From: Pseudofrankia nepalensis
GTDB lineage: Bacteria > Actinomycetota > Actinomycetes > Frankiales > Frankiaceae
DNA: 40,085 nucleotides
Assembly (NCBI RefSeq): GCF_016786305.1
Contig: NZ_JADWYV010000067.1
Reading direction: 5' to 3' (one strand)
Position numbers and translations under genes: made by a program. Shown here piece after piece: positions 32,413 to 40,085 of this stretch (the first letter of the stretch is position 1; every line of letters begins with the position of its first letter). The notes under the pieces were generated by a model. The model was not told the DNA's origin. It saw only the letters and a program-made list of their open reading frames with translations, and ran no database searches.

Positions 32413-33876
32413 GTGGCCACTCAGGAACGTCGTCCGACGACGACCGACGCCGGCATCCCGGTCGCCAGTGACGAGCACTCGCTGTCGGTCGGGCCGGACG
32501 GTCCCCTGCTGCTGCAGGATCACTACCTGATCGAGCAGATGGCGAACTTCAACCGGGAGCGCATCCCGGAGCGTCAGCCGCATGCCAAGGGCGGCGGCGC
32601 GTTCGGCGCCTTCGAGGTCACCAGGGACCTGAGCGCCTACACCCGGGCGGCGGTGTTCCAGCCCGGCGCGCGGACCGACGCCATCGTGCGGTTCTCCACG
32701 GTGGCCGGCGAACGCGGCAGCCCCGACACCTGGCGCGACCCGCGCGGCTTCGCGGTGAAGCTCTACACGAGCGAGGGCAACCTTGACATCGTCGGCAACA
32801 ACACGCCGGTGTTCTTCGTGCGCGATCCGATGAAGTTCCAGCACTTCATCCGCTCGCAGAAGCGGCGGGCCGACACCAACATGCGCGACAACGACATGCA
32901 GTGGGACTTCTGGACGCTGTCTCCCGAGTCCGCCCACCAGGTCACCTGGCTGATGGGCGACCGCGGCATCCCGAAGACCTGGCGGAACATGAACGGCTAC
33001 TCCAGCCACACGTACATGTGGATCAATGCCGCTGGCGAGCGGTTCTGGGTGAAGTACCACTTCAAGACCGACCAGGGGATCGACTTCCTCACCCAGGAGG
33101 ACGCCGACCGCCTCGCCGGCCAGGACGGCGACTACCACCAGCGTGACCTGTACACGGCGATCAGGGACGGGAACTTCCCGAGCTGGACGCTGAAGATGCA
33201 GATCATGCCGTTCGAGGAGGCCAAGACCTACCGGTTCAACCCCTTCGACCTGACCAAGGTCTGGCCGCACGGCGACTACCCGCTGCACGAGGTCGGCCGC
33301 CTCACGCTCGACCGCAACGTCACCGACTACCACACCGAGATCGAGCAGCTCGCGTTCGAGCCGAACAACACCGTCTCCGGCACGGGCCTCTCGCCCGACA
33401 AGATGCTGCTCGCCCGGGGGTTCAGCTACGCCGACGCCCACCGGGCCCGCCTCGGCGTCAACTACAAGCAGATCCCGGTGAACGCGCCGAAGGTGCCCGT
33501 CCACAGCTACACCAAGGACGGGGCGATGCGCGTCCAGAACGTCTCCGACCCGGTCTACGCGCCGAACTCCTACGGCGGCCCGGCGGCCGAACCGGCGCTG
33601 ACCGACGACGGTGGCCACTGGTACGCCGACGGCGAGATGGTGCGCACCGCGTACACGCTGCGCAGGGACGACGACGACTGGGGCCAGCCCGGCACGCTGG
33701 TGCGCGACGTCCTGGACGACGCGGCCCGGGCCCGCCTGGTCAGCAACATCGTCGGCCACCTGCTCAAGGGCGTGAGCGAACCGGTGCTCCTGCGCGCCTT
33801 CGAGTACTGGCGCAACGTCGACAAGGACCTCGGCGAGGCCGTCGAGACCGGCGTCCGCGCGGCCCAGGCGCAATAG
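32413..33876 (+). CDS. Monofunctional heme catalase (small-subunit, clade 3 type)
   Basis: It decomposes hydrogen peroxide to water and oxygen. The 487-aa product carries the distal catalytic His57 (ERQPHAKGGGAFG), the catalytic Asn130 (VGNNTPVFFVRD) and the proximal heme-ligand Tyr339 in RGFSYADAHRARLG. Length fits the small-subunit class (about 480-500 aa). The GTG at 32413 follows AAGGAG with good spacing. It is flanked upstream by a four-copy direct-repeat array and downstream by a 38-bp perfect palindrome, so it is likely an independently regulated single-gene unit. Confidence 0.97.
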   Translation: MATQERRPTTTDAGIPVASDEHSLSVGPDGPLLLQDHYLIEQMANFNRERIPERQPHAKGGGAFGAFEVTRDLSAYTRAAVFQPGARTDAIVRFSTVAGERGSPDTWRDPRGFAVKLYTSEGNLDIVGNNTPVFFVRDPMKFQHFIRSQKRRADTNMRDNDMQWDFWTLSPESAHQVTWLMGDRGIPKTWRNMNGYSSHTYMWINAAGERFWVKYHFKTDQGIDFLTQEDADRLAGQDGDYHQRDLYTAIRDGNFPSWTLKMQIMPFEEAKTYRFNPFDLTKVWPHGDYPLHEVGRLTLDRNVTDYHTEIEQLAFEPNNTVSGTGLSPDKMLLARGFSYADAHRARLGVNYKQIPVNAPKVPVHSYTKDGAMRVQNVSDPVYAPNSYGGPAAEPALTDDGGHWYADGEMVRTAYTLRRDDDDWGQPGTLVRDVLDDAARARLVSNIVGHLLKGVSEPVLLRAFEYWRNVDKDLGEAVETGVRAAQAQ

Positions 33877-34184
33877 CGCGGCACAGGCGCCATAGCGCGG
33901 GCAGGGGCAGCAGCGCGCGGGCCGGAGTAACAGACGGTCCATCCGGGCGCCGCCCCGCCGGCGCGCGCTCCGGGCTCATCCTCGGCCTGGCCACCCAGCT
34001 GGGTGGCCAGGCCGAGGCCGTCGCGACGCCCGGGCGCGGCTGAACCCGGCCGGTCGGCCGCCGCCGGGCGAGGGGTGTGGGCGCCGTCACTTGTTGACCC
34101 GGAGCAGACCGGGGCAGAGGTGAGTAGTCGTGCAAGTCGACAGGACGCGCCTTTCAGGCAGCAACAGTCCCGGGAGCAGCCCTC
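33877..34184. other. Intergenic region between the catalase and MscS genes
   Basis: This is 308 bp with no coding frame of good quality. It contains the perfect palindrome at 33980-34017. The rest is featureless, although cgcggcacaggcgc/gcgcgggcaggggc near 33877-33910 is a degenerate direct repeat. Confidence 0.5.
33980..34017. terminator. Perfect 38-bp palindrome after the catalase gene
   Basis: Nineteen-base arms meet without a spacer (centre CCCAG/CTGGG). The sequence starts about 104 bp after the catalase stop. As RNA it would form a very stable stem and act as a terminator. As DNA it could extrude a cruciform or bind a dimeric protein. There is no U-tract. Confidence 0.7.
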
Positions 34185-35519
34185 GTGAGCAGCCCATCCG
34201 CGATGTCCCTGCCCGCGGCCGATTCGACGCCCGCGGTACTCGTCATCCTCGCCGCTTCCGCGGCCGCCGGCTTCTTGCTGGCGTTCGTCCTCGACTGGTT
34301 CGTGCGCCGTGCCGGGCGGCGCTGGGAGATCGCGGCGGACATGTCCCGGCGCGGCCGGCGGCCACTGCGGATGACCGGCATCTTGCTGGGTCTGCTCGTC
34401 GCGGCGAACGCGGCGCCGCGCCAGGACTGGATCCCGCCGCTCGTCCGGATCCTGGGACTCGCGCTGATCGCGGGGTTCGCCTGGCTCACCGCGGTCGCCG
34501 CGTTCGTCCTCGAGGATCTCGCGCTCGCCCGTTACCGGACCGACGTGGCCGACAACCGGCACGCTCGCCGGATCCGGACCCAGGTCACCCTGGTGCGCAG
34601 GATCACCACCGCCGTCATCACGATCATCGCGGTCGCGGCGATGCTGATGACCTTTCCGAGTGTCCGGGTCGCTGGAGCGAGCATCTTCGCGTCCGCCGGC
34701 GTGGTGGGCATCGTCGCGGGCCTTGCCGCGCAGACCTCGCTGGCCAACGTCTTCGCCGGCATGCAGCTGGCCTTCACCGACGCCATCCGGGTCGACGACG
34801 TCGTCGTCGTCGAGGACGAGTGGGGACGCATCGAGGAGATCACGCTGACCTACGTCGTCGTTCACATCTGGGATGACCGGCGGATGATCCTGCCGTCGAC
34901 CTACTTCACGACGACACCGTTCCAGAACTGGACGAGGCGGGAATCCGCCGTCCTCGGCGCCGTCGAGCTCGACCTCGACTGGACCGTGCCGACGGACGAA
35001 CTGCGTACCCAGCTGCACGCGATCCTGGCCGAGACGGACCTGTGGGACGGCCGGGTCGCGGTCCTGCAGGTGACCGACGCGGTCGCCGGCTACGTGCGGA
35101 TCCGCGTCCTGGTCAGCGGGAAGGACGGGCCGACGGTCTTCGACCTGCGCTGCCTGGTGCGCGAGGCACTGGTGCGCTGGCTGCGGGAGAACACCCCGGC
35201 GGCGCTGCCACGGACCCGGATCGAGTCGCCCCACCCGGACCTGCTGCGCCAGCCAGACCCGCTCCGCGAGCCGGACTGGCTCCGCAAGCGGGGCCGCACG
35301 GACCCACGGGCCGCCGACGACACCGCGAACGGACGGGAGAACGGCCAGCGGGTGGCCGTTCCCCCGGCCCGCGACCAGGCCGACGACCGCGGCGGTGAGC
35401 AGCCCCGCCGCCCGGACGTGCCCGACAACGACGACGCCCGGCTGTTCGGCGGCAACCCGGAGGCGGACCGGCGGTCGCGAGCGTTCAGCGAGACGGGCGA
35501 CCACCCGGTTCCGCGCTGA
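34185..35519 (+). CDS. MscS-family mechanosensitive ion channel
   Basis: This 444-aa membrane channel releases osmolytes on hypo-osmotic shock. There are about four N-terminal transmembrane helices (residues about 15-40, 60-76, 84-108 and 135-155). The pore-lining TM3 Ala/Gly pattern follows (ASIFASAGVVGIVAGLAAQT, then SLANVFAGMQLAFTDAIRVDD). The cytoplasmic beta domain has DEWGRIEEITLTYVVVHIWD and LPSTYFTTTPFQNWTR. The C-terminal 100 residues are acidic/Arg-rich and disordered, beyond the usual MscS length. The GTG at 34185 is the first plausible start. It stands alone, in a stretch with catalase and OsmC that suggests stress defence. Confidence 0.93.
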   Translation: MSSPSAMSLPAADSTPAVLVILAASAAAGFLLAFVLDWFVRRAGRRWEIAADMSRRGRRPLRMTGILLGLLVAANAAPRQDWIPPLVRILGLALIAGFAWLTAVAAFVLEDLALARYRTDVADNRHARRIRTQVTLVRRITTAVITIIAVAAMLMTFPSVRVAGASIFASAGVVGIVAGLAAQTSLANVFAGMQLAFTDAIRVDDVVVVEDEWGRIEEITLTYVVVHIWDDRRMILPSTYFTTTPFQNWTRRESAVLGAVELDLDWTVPTDELRTQLHAILAETDLWDGRVAVLQVTDAVAGYVRIRVLVSGKDGPTVFDLRCLVREALVRWLRENTPAALPRTRIESPHPDLLRQPDPLREPDWLRKRGRTDPRAADDTANGRENGQRVAVPPARDQADDRGGEQPRRPDVPDNDDARLFGGNPEADRRSRAFSETGDHPVPR

Positions 35520-35592
35520 GACAGGCGGGGGGCCGATCCGGCCCGGCCGGGTCGCCGGCGCGCGCGTACGCCCTGGCGTCGCGGCGCCCCCT

Positions 35593-35638
35593 GCGTCTCA
35601 ATGTCGGCCTGCGTCTCAATGCCCCCCGCGTCCCAATG
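35593..35638. repeat. Three-copy direct repeat GCGTCYCAATG upstream of the DUF1206 gene
   Basis: gcgtctcaatg occurs at 35593-35603 and 35611-35621, and gcgtcccaatg at 35628-35638 (periods 18 and 17 bp). It lies between the MscS stop and the DUF1206 start and could be an operator. Confidence 0.75.
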
Positions 35639-35754
35639 CCGGCCGGCCGGCGACAGATGCGCGGTTTGTCCGCCGTCGAACGGGCAGCGTCTGGACAGCT
35701 CACCCGATCACTCGTCCGGCGGGGTCACCCGGCGGCTCATCCAACGGAGGAACG

Positions 35755-36603
35755 GTGTCGGTGAACAGCACCTCGGGGCCCGGCGCCGCCGTGGCCAGCG
35801 GCCGCGGACATGCCCAGCGGGCCAGGCGCAGCACGGCGGTGACCGCGACGGCCCGGCTGGGACTGGCCTCCCGCGGGCTGGTCTACCTGCTGATCGGCAT
35901 GCTCGCCATCCAGGTCGCCGCGGGCCGCAGCCAGGAGTCGACGAACCGCGAGGGCGCGCTGCGCCAGATCGCCGACAAGCCCTTCGGCACCGCCGTCCTG
36001 GTGCTCCTGGTCATCGGCTTCATCGGCTATGCGCTGTGGCGCCTGCTCAACGCGGCCACCGGTGAGACAGAAGAGAGCGATGGCAAGAAACGCGCCGCCA
36101 AGCGGGCCTCGTCCGCCGTGCGCGGCGTGATCTATCTCGTCATCGCGGGCAGCACGATCAAGTTCCTCACCTCGGGGAGCGGTGGTTCCGGCGAGCCGGC
36201 CCCCTACACCGCACGGGTGATGGACAACACCGGTGGGCGCTGGCTCGTCGGGGTGGTCGGCGTCGTGGTGATCGGGGTCGGCCTGGCCATGATCTGGCGC
36301 GGCGTGACGACCAAGTTCGAGGAGAAGCTGCGGACTGGGGAGATGGGGCCGAAGGTCCGGACTGCGACCGTCCGCACCGGGCAGGTCGGCTATGTCGCCA
36401 GGGGCACCGTGTTCGGCCTCGCCGGATACTTCGTGACGAAGGCCGCGGTGGACTTCGACCCGTCCGAGGCCAAGGGGCTGGACGGCACCCTGAAGACGAT
36501 CGCCCAGGCGTCCTACGGCCCATGGCTGCTGGGGATCTGCGCGGTCGGGCTGGTGCTCTTCGGCGCGTACTCGTTCCTCGAGGCCCGCTACCGGAAGCTG
36601 TGA
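35755..36603 (+). CDS. DUF1206 domain-containing integral membrane protein
   Basis: The 282-aa protein has about six membrane segments arranged as three repeats of a two-helix DUF1206 unit. The units begin near ARLGLASRGLVYLLIGMLAI, VRGVIYLVIAGSTIKFL and TGQVGYVARGTVFGLAGYFV, each followed by a second helix and ending in a conserved Gly/Trp-containing turn (YGPWLLGICAVGLVLFGAYS). Function is unknown. The GTG at 35755 (after GGAGG) or the GTG at 35761 can be the start. The longer frame from 35395 overlaps the MscS gene and is spurious. It converges on the flavin monooxygenase gene. Confidence 0.9.
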   Translation: MSVNSTSGPGAAVASGRGHAQRARRSTAVTATARLGLASRGLVYLLIGMLAIQVAAGRSQESTNREGALRQIADKPFGTAVLVLLVIGFIGYALWRLLNAATGETEESDGKKRAAKRASSAVRGVIYLVIAGSTIKFLTSGSGGSGEPAPYTARVMDNTGGRWLVGVVGVVVIGVGLAMIWRGVTTKFEEKLRTGEMGPKVRTATVRTGQVGYVARGTVFGLAGYFVTKAAVDFDPSEAKGLDGTLKTIAQASYGPWLLGICAVGLVLFGAYSFLEARYRKL

Positions 36604-36605
36604 CC

Positions 36606-36624
36606 GCCGCCGCGCGCCGGCGGC
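36606..36624. terminator. Hairpin between convergent DUF1206 and monooxygenase genes
   Basis: The stem GCCGCC (36606-36611) / GGCGGC (36619-36624) with a 7-nt loop fills most of the 28-bp gap and could terminate both genes. Confidence 0.5.
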
Positions 36625-36631
36625 CATGGCC

Positions 36632-37915
36632 TCATGACCGCCGGTTCGCGGCCAGGTAGCCCGCGAGGTGGCCGGTCACCTCGCGGGCGTCGTCCTCGAT
36701 GCCGTGGATGAAGGTGGACCGCCGCCGCAGCAGCACGGGCAGCCCCAGCGCGTACAGCCCCGGGCCGTCCACCACGCCGCCTTCGTGGCGCAACCGGCCC
36801 TTCGCGTCGACGACGGGCACGTCGAGCCACCCGTAGTCGGGCCGGAACCCCGTCGCCCACACGATGGCGCGGATCTCGCCGCCTCGCAGGTCGAGCCGCA
36901 GCCGCGGCGAGGAGGGCTCGGGCGTCGGCGCGAAGCGCTCGGGCGGGCCGACCTCGGCGCCGCGGGCGCGGGCCCACTCGTCGAACGTGTCCAGCAGGCG
37001 TTCCAGCTTGAGGTCCGCGAGCGCGAACAGGTTGCGCAGGCCGCCGGAGAACAGCGCCTCGCCGTCGCGCACGGCCGCGAGGCGGCCGACCAGCTCGACG
37101 CCCAGCGCGGCGAGCGTGCCCAGGTCGAGCGTGTGGCGTTCGGGAGTCCCGACGAGCTGCGGCGAGGGCAGCCGCCGGGCCCGCTCGAGGTCGTCGACCT
37201 CGTCGTACCGCTGGTCCCACACACCCGACGCGTCCATCCACCACAGCACGTCGCGGCCCCGGTAGAGGCGCGGCAGGCGCACGTGCTCACCCACCGAGAG
37301 CGTCACCGGCCGGCCCGACCGGGCCAGCTCGGCCGCCAGCTGCACGCCGGTCGCCGACGCTCCGACGACGAGGACACCGCCGTCGGGGAGCTGCGCGGGG
37401 CCGCGGTAGTCGAAGGGCGTCAGCTGCTCGACGGCCGCCGGCACGGCCTGGGCGAACGGCGGCACCGTGGGCCGGTTGCAGGCGCCGCTCGCGATGACGA
37501 CCGCGCGGCAGCGGATCTCGCCATGATCCGTCGTGACGCGGTACTCGGCGTGGTTCCCGGTGTCGGCGCGGCGCACCGACAGCACGTTCGTGCCGGTCCG
37601 GACGGGCGCCCCCGAGACCTTGGCGAACCGCTCGATGAACGCGGTCACCTCGCCCATGGTCATGTAGCCGTCGGGGTCCTGGCCCTCGTAGCGCTGGCCC
37701 GGCAGGCGGCTCTGCCAGTTGGGAGTGAGCAGCCGCAGGGAGTCCCAGCGTTCGCGCCGCCAGGAGTTCGCCACCTCGCCCCGCTCGAGCACGACGTGGT
37801 CGATCGACCGTTCGCGCAGGAAGTGGCTCGCGGCGAGGCCCGCGTGCCCCGCGCCGATGACGACCACGGTGGTGCGCTCGATGGCTCGGCCCCCCTTGTG
37901 TCGGATCCCGGTCAA
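36632..37915 (-). CDS. FAD-dependent flavin-containing monooxygenase-like oxidoreductase
   Basis: The product has the FAD-binding motif VVVIGAGHAGLAAS at the N-terminus, WDSLRLLTPNWQSRLPGQRY of the FMO/CzcO-like group, an NADPH-binding GASATGVQLAAELA in the middle and the ATGFRPDYGWL motif near the C-terminus. Such enzymes oxygenate soft nucleophiles or ketones, and some act in flavin-dependent metabolism of unknown substrates. The TTG at 37915 gives 427 aa. An AAGGGGG ribosome site lies before the codon ATC (about 37878-37880), which would place the family start ERTTVVVIG directly after it, so a rare ATC start is possible. It diverges from the OsmC gene with 84 bp between starts. Confidence 0.88.
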   Translation of the reverse strand: MTGIRHKGGRAIERTTVVVIGAGHAGLAASHFLRERSIDHVVLERGEVANSWRRERWDSLRLLTPNWQSRLPGQRYEGQDPDGYMTMGEVTAFIERFAKVSGAPVRTGTNVLSVRRADTGNHAEYRVTTDHGEIRCRAVVIASGACNRPTVPPFAQAVPAAVEQLTPFDYRGPAQLPDGGVLVVGASATGVQLAAELARSGRPVTLSVGEHVRLPRLYRGRDVLWWMDASGVWDQRYDEVDDLERARRLPSPQLVGTPERHTLDLGTLAALGVELVGRLAAVRDGEALFSGGLRNLFALADLKLERLLDTFDEWARARGAEVGPPERFAPTPEPSSPRLRLDLRGGEIRAIVWATGFRPDYGWLDVPVVDAKGRLRHEGGVVDGPGLYALGLPVLLRRRSTFIHGIEDDAREVTGHLAGYLAANRRS

Positions 37916-37938
37916 TCCTGGTCCGGGCCCATCCGGCC

Positions 37939-37976
37939 AGTGTATTGTCGAGAATCCCCACGGAGAATCTGGGGAA
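37939..37976. promoter_or_regulatory. Divergent FMO/OsmC control region with a GAGAATC direct repeat
   Basis: gagaatc occurs at 37950-37956 and 37964-37970 (14-bp period). TCCCCA and TGGGGA form an interrupted dyad over the same stretch. TACACT on the minus strand (37939-37944) fits a -10 for the monooxygenase gene. No OhrR-type box is recognisable. Confidence 0.35.
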
Positions 37977-37999
37977 TTGGGGCGAGAGGGGCGTCACGC

Positions 38000-38548
38000 A
38001 TGACCACGGTCGACAACGGAGTCAACGTCCAGGCACTGCTCGACGCGCGCGAGGTGTTGAAGGGCGCGCCCGAGGCCGCGCAGTTCACCTGGAAGGCGTC
38101 GTCCACGTGGCAGAACGGCGTCCACAGCACCACGAGGATCCAGGGCTTCCACGGTCTCGGCGCCGAGCAGAGCCACAAGACCGAAACCGTGTTCGACGCG
38201 GACCACCCTGAGATCTTCGCGGCGGAGGACAACGGCATCACGCCGATCGAGTACCTGCTCGTCGGCCTGGCGAGCTGCCTGACGGCCGGCGTGGCCTCCG
38301 TCGCGCAGAACCGCGGCATCCAGCTGCGCTCGGTCGAGGCGTCGCTCGAGGGCAAGCACGACATCCGCGGGATCCTCGGCATCGACGGCGACGTCCGCAA
38401 CGGCTTCAATGACATCAAGGTGACGTTCACGATTGACGCGGACGCCTCGGAGAAGGACATCGCGGCGCTGGTCGCCCAGTCCCAGAAGCGTTCCGCCGTG
38501 TTCGACGCGCTCACGAACCCGACGAACGTCACGGTCGAGGTCGCCTGA
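38000..38548 (+). CDS. OsmC-family protein
   Basis: OsmC/Ohr proteins are thiol peroxidases for organic hydroperoxides. The 182-aa protein has the family core GITPIEYLLVGLASCLTAGV with Cys93 on the central helix and a C-terminal SQKRSAVFDALTNPTNVTVEV. I see only this one cysteine. The second, resolving cysteine of Ohr/OsmC is replaced by Ser in SQKRS, as in the YhfA-like OsmC branch, so peroxidase activity is uncertain. The ATG at 38000 has GAGAGGGG upstream. metX follows on the same strand after 47 bp, so the two may be co-transcribed. Confidence 0.9.
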   Translation: MTTVDNGVNVQALLDAREVLKGAPEAAQFTWKASSTWQNGVHSTTRIQGFHGLGAEQSHKTETVFDADHPEIFAAEDNGITPIEYLLVGLASCLTAGVASVAQNRGIQLRSVEASLEGKHDIRGILGIDGDVRNGFNDIKVTFTIDADASEKDIAALVAQSQKRSAVFDALTNPTNVTVEVA

Positions 38549-38595
38549 GCGACAAAGCGAAGCAGAGCCGCGCGGCGGAGGCATTGACTGCGCTC

Positions 38596-39807
38596 ATGTC
38601 GTCCGCGGCGAGGCTCGAGCCCGGCTCGGTCGGCAGCGTCGAGACGCGGTACCTCGACCTGCCGACGCCGGTGCGGCTCGACTGCGGACGGGAGCTGTAC
38701 CCGGTCCGGGTGGCGTACGAGACGTACGGCACGCTCGCGCCCGGGCGCGACAACGTCATCCTGGTGTGCCACGCGCTGAGCGGCGACGCCCACGCGGCCG
38801 GCTACTCGAAGACGCCCCTCCAGGAAGGCACCCGTGACGGGTTCGGGGCGGCCGACCGCGACGGCGCGGCCGGCCGGGGCCTCGGCTGGTGGGACGGGAT
38901 GATCGGCCCAGGCAAGGCCTTCGACACCGACCGGTTCTTCGTCGTCGCCACGAACCTGCTCGGCGGCTGCCGCGGGACGACGGGGCCGTCGTCGACCGAC
39001 CCGGCGACGGGCCGGCCCTACGGGTCGGACTTCCCCGTCGTGACCGTCGCCGACATGGTCCGGACCGAGCGCGCGTTCCTGGACGCGCTCGGCATCGAGC
39101 GGCTCGCGGCGGTGGCCGGCGGCTCGCTCGGCGGGATGCAGGCGCTCGAGTGGGCGACCCTGTTCCCCGACCAGGTCGACGCCGTCGTGGCGATCGCGAG
39201 CACGCACGCGCTGCATCCGCAGGGCGTCGCCTGGAACGCGATCGCCCGCGACGCGATCATGCGCGACCCGGCCTGGCGCGGCGGCCACTACTACGGCACC
39301 GGGCTGGCGCCGGACGCCGGCATGGGCGTGGCCCGGATGGTCGGGCACGTCACGTACCTGTCGGCGCCGGCTCTGGACGAGAAGTTCGGCCGGCGCCTGC
39401 AGTTCTCCGACGACATCCGGTACACGATCACCGAACCGGAGTTCGAGGTCGAGAGCTACCTGCGCCACCAGGCCGACTCGTTCGTCCGGCGCTTCGACGC
39501 CAACACCTACCTCTACACGTCGCGCGCCCTGACGTACTTCGACCTCGCGCGGCAGCACGGCGGCGGCTCGCTCACCCGAGCGCTCGCGGGCGTCTCGGCG
39601 CGGACGCTGCTGATCGCGTTCAGCTCCGACTGGCTGTACCCACCGGCCGCGTCGGCGGAGATCGCCGACGCGCTGCGTACCCTCGGCAAGCCGGTCGAGC
39701 TCCACGTGATCGACGCGCCGTATGGTCACGACTGCTTCCTGCTGGAGGAAGCGCGGCAGACGCCGATCATCCGCCGCTTCCTGGCCCATGCCGGGACCAG
39801 CGGGTGA
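38596..39807 (+). CDS. metX: Homoserine O-acetyltransferase (alpha/beta-hydrolase fold)
   Basis: It acetylates L-homoserine with acetyl-CoA, committing homoserine to methionine synthesis by direct sulfhydrylation. The 403-aa product has the MetX oxyanion/fold signature NLLGGCRGTTGPSS, the nucleophile elbow GGSLGGMQ (Ser177), and the other triad members Asp345 (SSDWLYPP) and His378 (YGHDCF). An 11-residue acidic insertion region GTRDGFGAADRDGAAGRG follows HAAGYSKT-type residues. GGAGG at 38577-38581 fits neither the ATG (38596) nor the TTG (38584) perfectly; the TTG would add four residues. metY is not in the window. The gene ends before an 87-bp tandem duplication and a strong hairpin. Confidence 0.93.
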   Translation: MSSAARLEPGSVGSVETRYLDLPTPVRLDCGRELYPVRVAYETYGTLAPGRDNVILVCHALSGDAHAAGYSKTPLQEGTRDGFGAADRDGAAGRGLGWWDGMIGPGKAFDTDRFFVVATNLLGGCRGTTGPSSTDPATGRPYGSDFPVVTVADMVRTERAFLDALGIERLAAVAGGSLGGMQALEWATLFPDQVDAVVAIASTHALHPQGVAWNAIARDAIMRDPAWRGGHYYGTGLAPDAGMGVARMVGHVTYLSAPALDEKFGRRLQFSDDIRYTITEPEFEVESYLRHQADSFVRRFDANTYLYTSRALTYFDLARQHGGGSLTRALAGVSARTLLIAFSSDWLYPPAASAEIADALRTLGKPVELHVIDAPYGHDCFLLEEARQTPIIRRFLAHAGTSG

Positions 39808-39826
39808 CATCAGGAAAAGAAGACAT

Positions 39827-40000
39827 GCAGACTTCGGCCACCACGCCCGGACGGAGCGAACCAGCAAACACAGTCGCTGGGACCCGGCCACACGGCGCGG
39901 AGGCGCGCCTACGGCAGACTTTGGCCACCACGCCCGGGCGGAGTGAACCAGCGAACACAGTCGCTGGGACCCGGCCACACGGCGCGGAGGCGCGCCTCCG
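39827..40000. repeat. 87-bp tandem duplication downstream of metX
   Basis: Two adjacent 87-bp units (39827-39913 and 39914-40000) are nearly identical, differing at about eight positions (for example cttcgg/ctttgg, ggacgg/gggcgg, gcctac/gcctcc). The unit is non-coding but 29 codons long, so several shadow frames pass through both. The drift indicates an older duplication. Confidence 0.97.
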
Positions 40001-40046
40001 CGGCGGCCCGCCACGCGCGAAGCGAAGTGGCGGGCCGCAGCGGAGG
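39995..40046 (+). terminator. Long hairpin after metX
   Basis: CCTCCGC (39995-40001) and GCGGCCCGCCAC (40003-40014) pair with GTGGCGGGCCGC (40027-40038) and GCGGAGG (40040-40046). This makes a stem of 19 paired bases with one internal mismatch and a 12-nt loop that can itself fold. It is a likely transcription terminator or a mobile palindromic repeat. Confidence 0.65.
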
Positions 40047-40085
40047 TCGCCGGAGCGCACGTGAGCGGAGGAGGACGCGGCGCGG

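Noticed and set aside
30922..33942. 1006-codon minus-strand frame opposite TetR and catalase
   Set aside because: Antisense shadow. Catalase motifs are on the plus strand.
37912..40014. 700-codon minus-strand frame opposite osmC and metX
   Set aside because: Shadow frame extended through the 87-bp tandem repeat; no domain.

Overview
This window has very high G+C content, with GC-rich third codon positions, GTG/TTG starts and long Pro/Ala/Arg-rich linkers. Together with acVLRF1, HxlR and TetR regulators, an Rv1747-like FHA-ABC transporter, DUF6928 and DUF1206 proteins, this points to an actinobacterial chromosome. A Frankia-type actinomycete is a plausible guess, but nothing here is diagnostic of genus. 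There is no integrase, transposase, phage or CRISPR signature.

Layout. 0-5.3 kb: the 3' part of rlmB (23S rRNA methyltransferase) converges on a two-gene unit that encodes an unrecognised 420-aa protein and a Vms1-like release factor (acVLRF1). A ~960-bp gene-free, repeat-bearing region follows, then a single-pass membrane protein. 5.4-8.8 kb: acetamidase/formamidase, an AlkZ-like DNA glycosylase and tRNA-Thr(UGU). 8.9-14.5 kb: small accessory modules: a DUF6928 protein, an AraC regulator with a DHFR-like reductase, an HxlR regulator divergent from a GT1 glycosyltransferase, and a methyltransferase. 14.5-22.7 kb: an unrecognised protein with an HTH-like segment, a lone branched-chain-amino-acid-type lipoprotein, and a 1266-aa FHA-FHA-ABC half-transporter.

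23.2-32.0 kb is the most system-like part. A leftward unit (NTF2-like protein, SDR, acyl-CoA ligase) diverges from a rightward unit (CrtC/AttH-like protein, cytochrome P450, aminoglycoside-phosphotransferase-like kinase, second SDR, TetR). Tight junctions (an ATGA overlap, a GTGA overlap) and a shared ~200-bp control region with a repeated GAYGAGACAG motif suggest one regulated pathway. It probably activates and oxidises a hydrophobic carboxylic acid; the substrate is unknown. The same decamer occurs twice more in the 16-kb intergenic region.

32-40 kb: stress and housekeeping genes: catalase, MscS channel, DUF1206 membrane protein, flavin monooxygenase, OsmC protein and MetX. Non-coding structure is conspicuous here. 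There is a four-copy ~13-bp direct-repeat array just before the catalase, a perfect 38-bp palindrome after it, a three-copy direct repeat before the DUF1206 gene, and an exact-period 87-bp tandem duplication plus a long hairpin after metX.
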